From: Sphingomonadaceae bacterium
GTDB taxonomy: Bacteria > Pseudomonadota > Alphaproteobacteria > Sphingomonadales > Sphingomonadaceae
Assembly: GCA_023384025.1 (NCBI GenBank)
Contig: JAHDXX010000207.1
Location: 1-5,516, forward strand
Length of the DNA stretch: 5,516 bases
Direction: 5' to 3'
Part shown: one piece after another, positions 4,508-5,516 of the stretch
Layout of the letters: the number at the start of each line of letters is the position of its first letter
How positions within the stretch are numbered: the first letter of the stretch is position 1
Made by a program: the position numbers and the translations under genes
Notes under the pieces: generated by a model
Databases searched by the model: none
Seen by the model: only the letters and a program-made list of their open reading frames with translations
Told to the model about the DNA's origin: nothing

Positions 4508-5516
4508 TCAGTTGACCATCCGCTCCTTGCCCTCCCAGTAGGGGGCACGCAGTTCGCGGCGGAGGATCTTGCCGCTGGGGTTGCGCGGCAGGGCCTCGAT
4601 GAAGTCGACCGTCTTGGGGCATTTGAACCCGGCGATCCGGCCCTTGGCGTAGGCGATCACCCCGGCTTCGTCGAGATCGCTGCCCGGGCGGCGCACGATC
4701 ACGGCCTTTACCGCCTCGCCCCATTTCTCGTCCGGAACGCCGATGATGGCGATGTCGGCAATGTCCGGGTGGCCGAAAACCGCGCTTTCCACTTCCGCCG
4801 GGTAGACGTTCTCGCCGCCCGTGATGATCATGTCCTTGATCCGGTCCTGGATGTAGAGATAGCCCTCTTCGTCGAGGATGCCGGCATCGCCGGTGCGGAA
4901 CCAGCCGCCCGCAACCATGGCCTTGGCGTTCTCTTCGGGGCGATTCCAGTAGCCGAGCATGACGCTGTCGCCCCGAATCGCCACTTCGCCGATCTGCCCC
5001 GGCGGGAGCGGCTGGAGGTTCTCGTCAAGGATCGCCAGCTCGGTGCCCGGCAGGGCCCGCCCTGCGGAGGTCATCACCTGCTCGCGGCCGATGATATTGT
5101 CCGGCTTGTGGTCGTCGGGCGAGAGGCTGACCACTGTGCCGAAGGTTTCGGTCAGGCCGTAGAGCTGGGCAAAGTCGCACCCGAGCCGGGTAACCCCCTG
5201 CTTGAGCAGGTCGAGCGGGATCGGGCTGGCGCCATAAGTAAGCCCGCACACGCTGGAGAAATCGGCGTTCTCCGCCGCCGGGTGTGCGAGCAGCAGGCGG
5301 ATTGCAGCGGGCACGAGGAACAGCCATTTGACCCGGTAGCGCTCGACATCGCCGATCAGCTGGACCGGGTCGAACTCGCGGTGGACCAGCAGCTCCTGCC
5401 CGCCCAGCACCGCGCCCAGCGCCGTGCCGACCCCGGCGATATGGCCATAGGGCATGGCAAGGATCACGCTGTCGCCCGGATCGGCGCAGTACCAGTAGAT
5501 GTTGTTCGCCTTCATC
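4508..5516 (-). CDS. AMP-dependent fatty-acid (acyl-)CoA ligase, C-terminal part; 5' end beyond window
   Basis: The frame is open from the right edge to the TGA at 4510-4508 and gives 335 visible residues of an ANL-superfamily ligase. These enzymes activate a carboxylic acid with ATP to an acyl-adenylate and then transfer it to coenzyme A. Visible motifs, counted from the edge, are LTYGASPIP (92-100), YGLTETFG (119-126, adenylate binding), WFRTGD (205-210, ATP binding), DRIKDMIITGGENVYPAEVE (224-243, hinge and domain switch) and NPSGKILRR (312-320), with catalytic lysine K316. The N-terminal third, including the ATP-binding P-loop, lies outside. The ATG at 5515-5513 is therefore only an internal methionine. 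Substrate is unclear; medium- or long-chain fatty acids or aromatic/steroid acids are all possible. The high GC suggests host chromosome rather than mobile DNA. Confidence 0.96.
   Translation of the reverse strand, partial: MKANNIYWYCADPGDSVILAMPYGHIAGVGTALGAVLGGQELLVHREFDPVQLIGDVERYRVKWLFLVPAAIRLLLAHPAAENADFSSVCGLTYGASPIPLDLLKQGVTRLGCDFAQLYGLTETFGTVVSLSPDDHKPDNIIGREQVMTSAGRALPGTELAILDENLQPLPPGQIGEVAIRGDSVMLGYWNRPEENAKAMVAGGWFRTGDAGILDEEGYLYIQDRIKDMIITGGENVYPAEVESAVFGHPDIADIAIIGVPDEKWGEAVKAVIVRRPGSDLDEAGVIAYAKGRIAGFKCPKTVDFIEALPRNPSGKILRRELRAPYWEGKERMVN

Noticed and set aside
5513..5515. ATG at the right edge as the true start of the ligase
   Set aside because: The visible protein lacks the conserved N-terminal third and P-loop of acyl-CoA ligases, so the gene must continue beyond the window.

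Overview
The window looks like the right-hand end of an integrated mobile element and its chromosomal flank in an alphaproteobacterium, probably a sphingomonad. That assignment is an inference. It rests on the GC-rich acyl-CoA ligase gene at 4508-5516, the style of the encoded proteins, and the ArsR/SRPBCC/DUF1801 gene neighbourhood. Base composition falls from the strongly GC-rich ligase, through an AT-richer strip at about 4308-4440, to mixed composition in the element genes.

Layout from left to right. Positions 1-805 (minus) hold nearly all of a type IV toxin-antitoxin/abortive-infection antitoxin of the AbiEi family. The gene runs off the left edge, where its AbiEii toxin partner would be expected. 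A 409-base stretch (806-1214) follows, with no confident gene. It contains a perfect CTAAGC-GTG-GCTTAG palindrome and a second half-site copy touching the abiEi start codon, which are good candidates for an autoregulatory operator. At 1215-1612 (plus) two small helix-turn-helix proteins overlap by four bases: an AlpA-family regulator and a second excisionase-like protein. At 1707-3101 (plus) lies a compact four-gene cassette: ArsR repressor, SRPBCC/AHSA1 protein, 70-residue two-helix membrane protein and DUF1801 protein. It has its own promoter-like region and two ATGA start/stop overlaps. At 3141-4307 (minus) is an intact tyrosine integrase with an N-terminal arm-binding domain. About 200 bases with several inverted repeats then lead to the 3' end of the ligase gene.

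How the parts fit. The integrase and the AlpA/excisionase pair form the integration-excision control. The AbiEi antitoxin suggests a stabilisation or phage-defence module. The ArsR-SRPBCC-membrane-DUF1801 cassette is cargo of unknown function. The acyl-CoA ligase is most likely host sequence beside the integration junction. No tRNA or tmRNA gene is recognisable in the window, so the attachment site cannot be fixed from this sequence alone. The least explained parts are the cargo cassette and the repeat-bearing region between abiEi and alpA.
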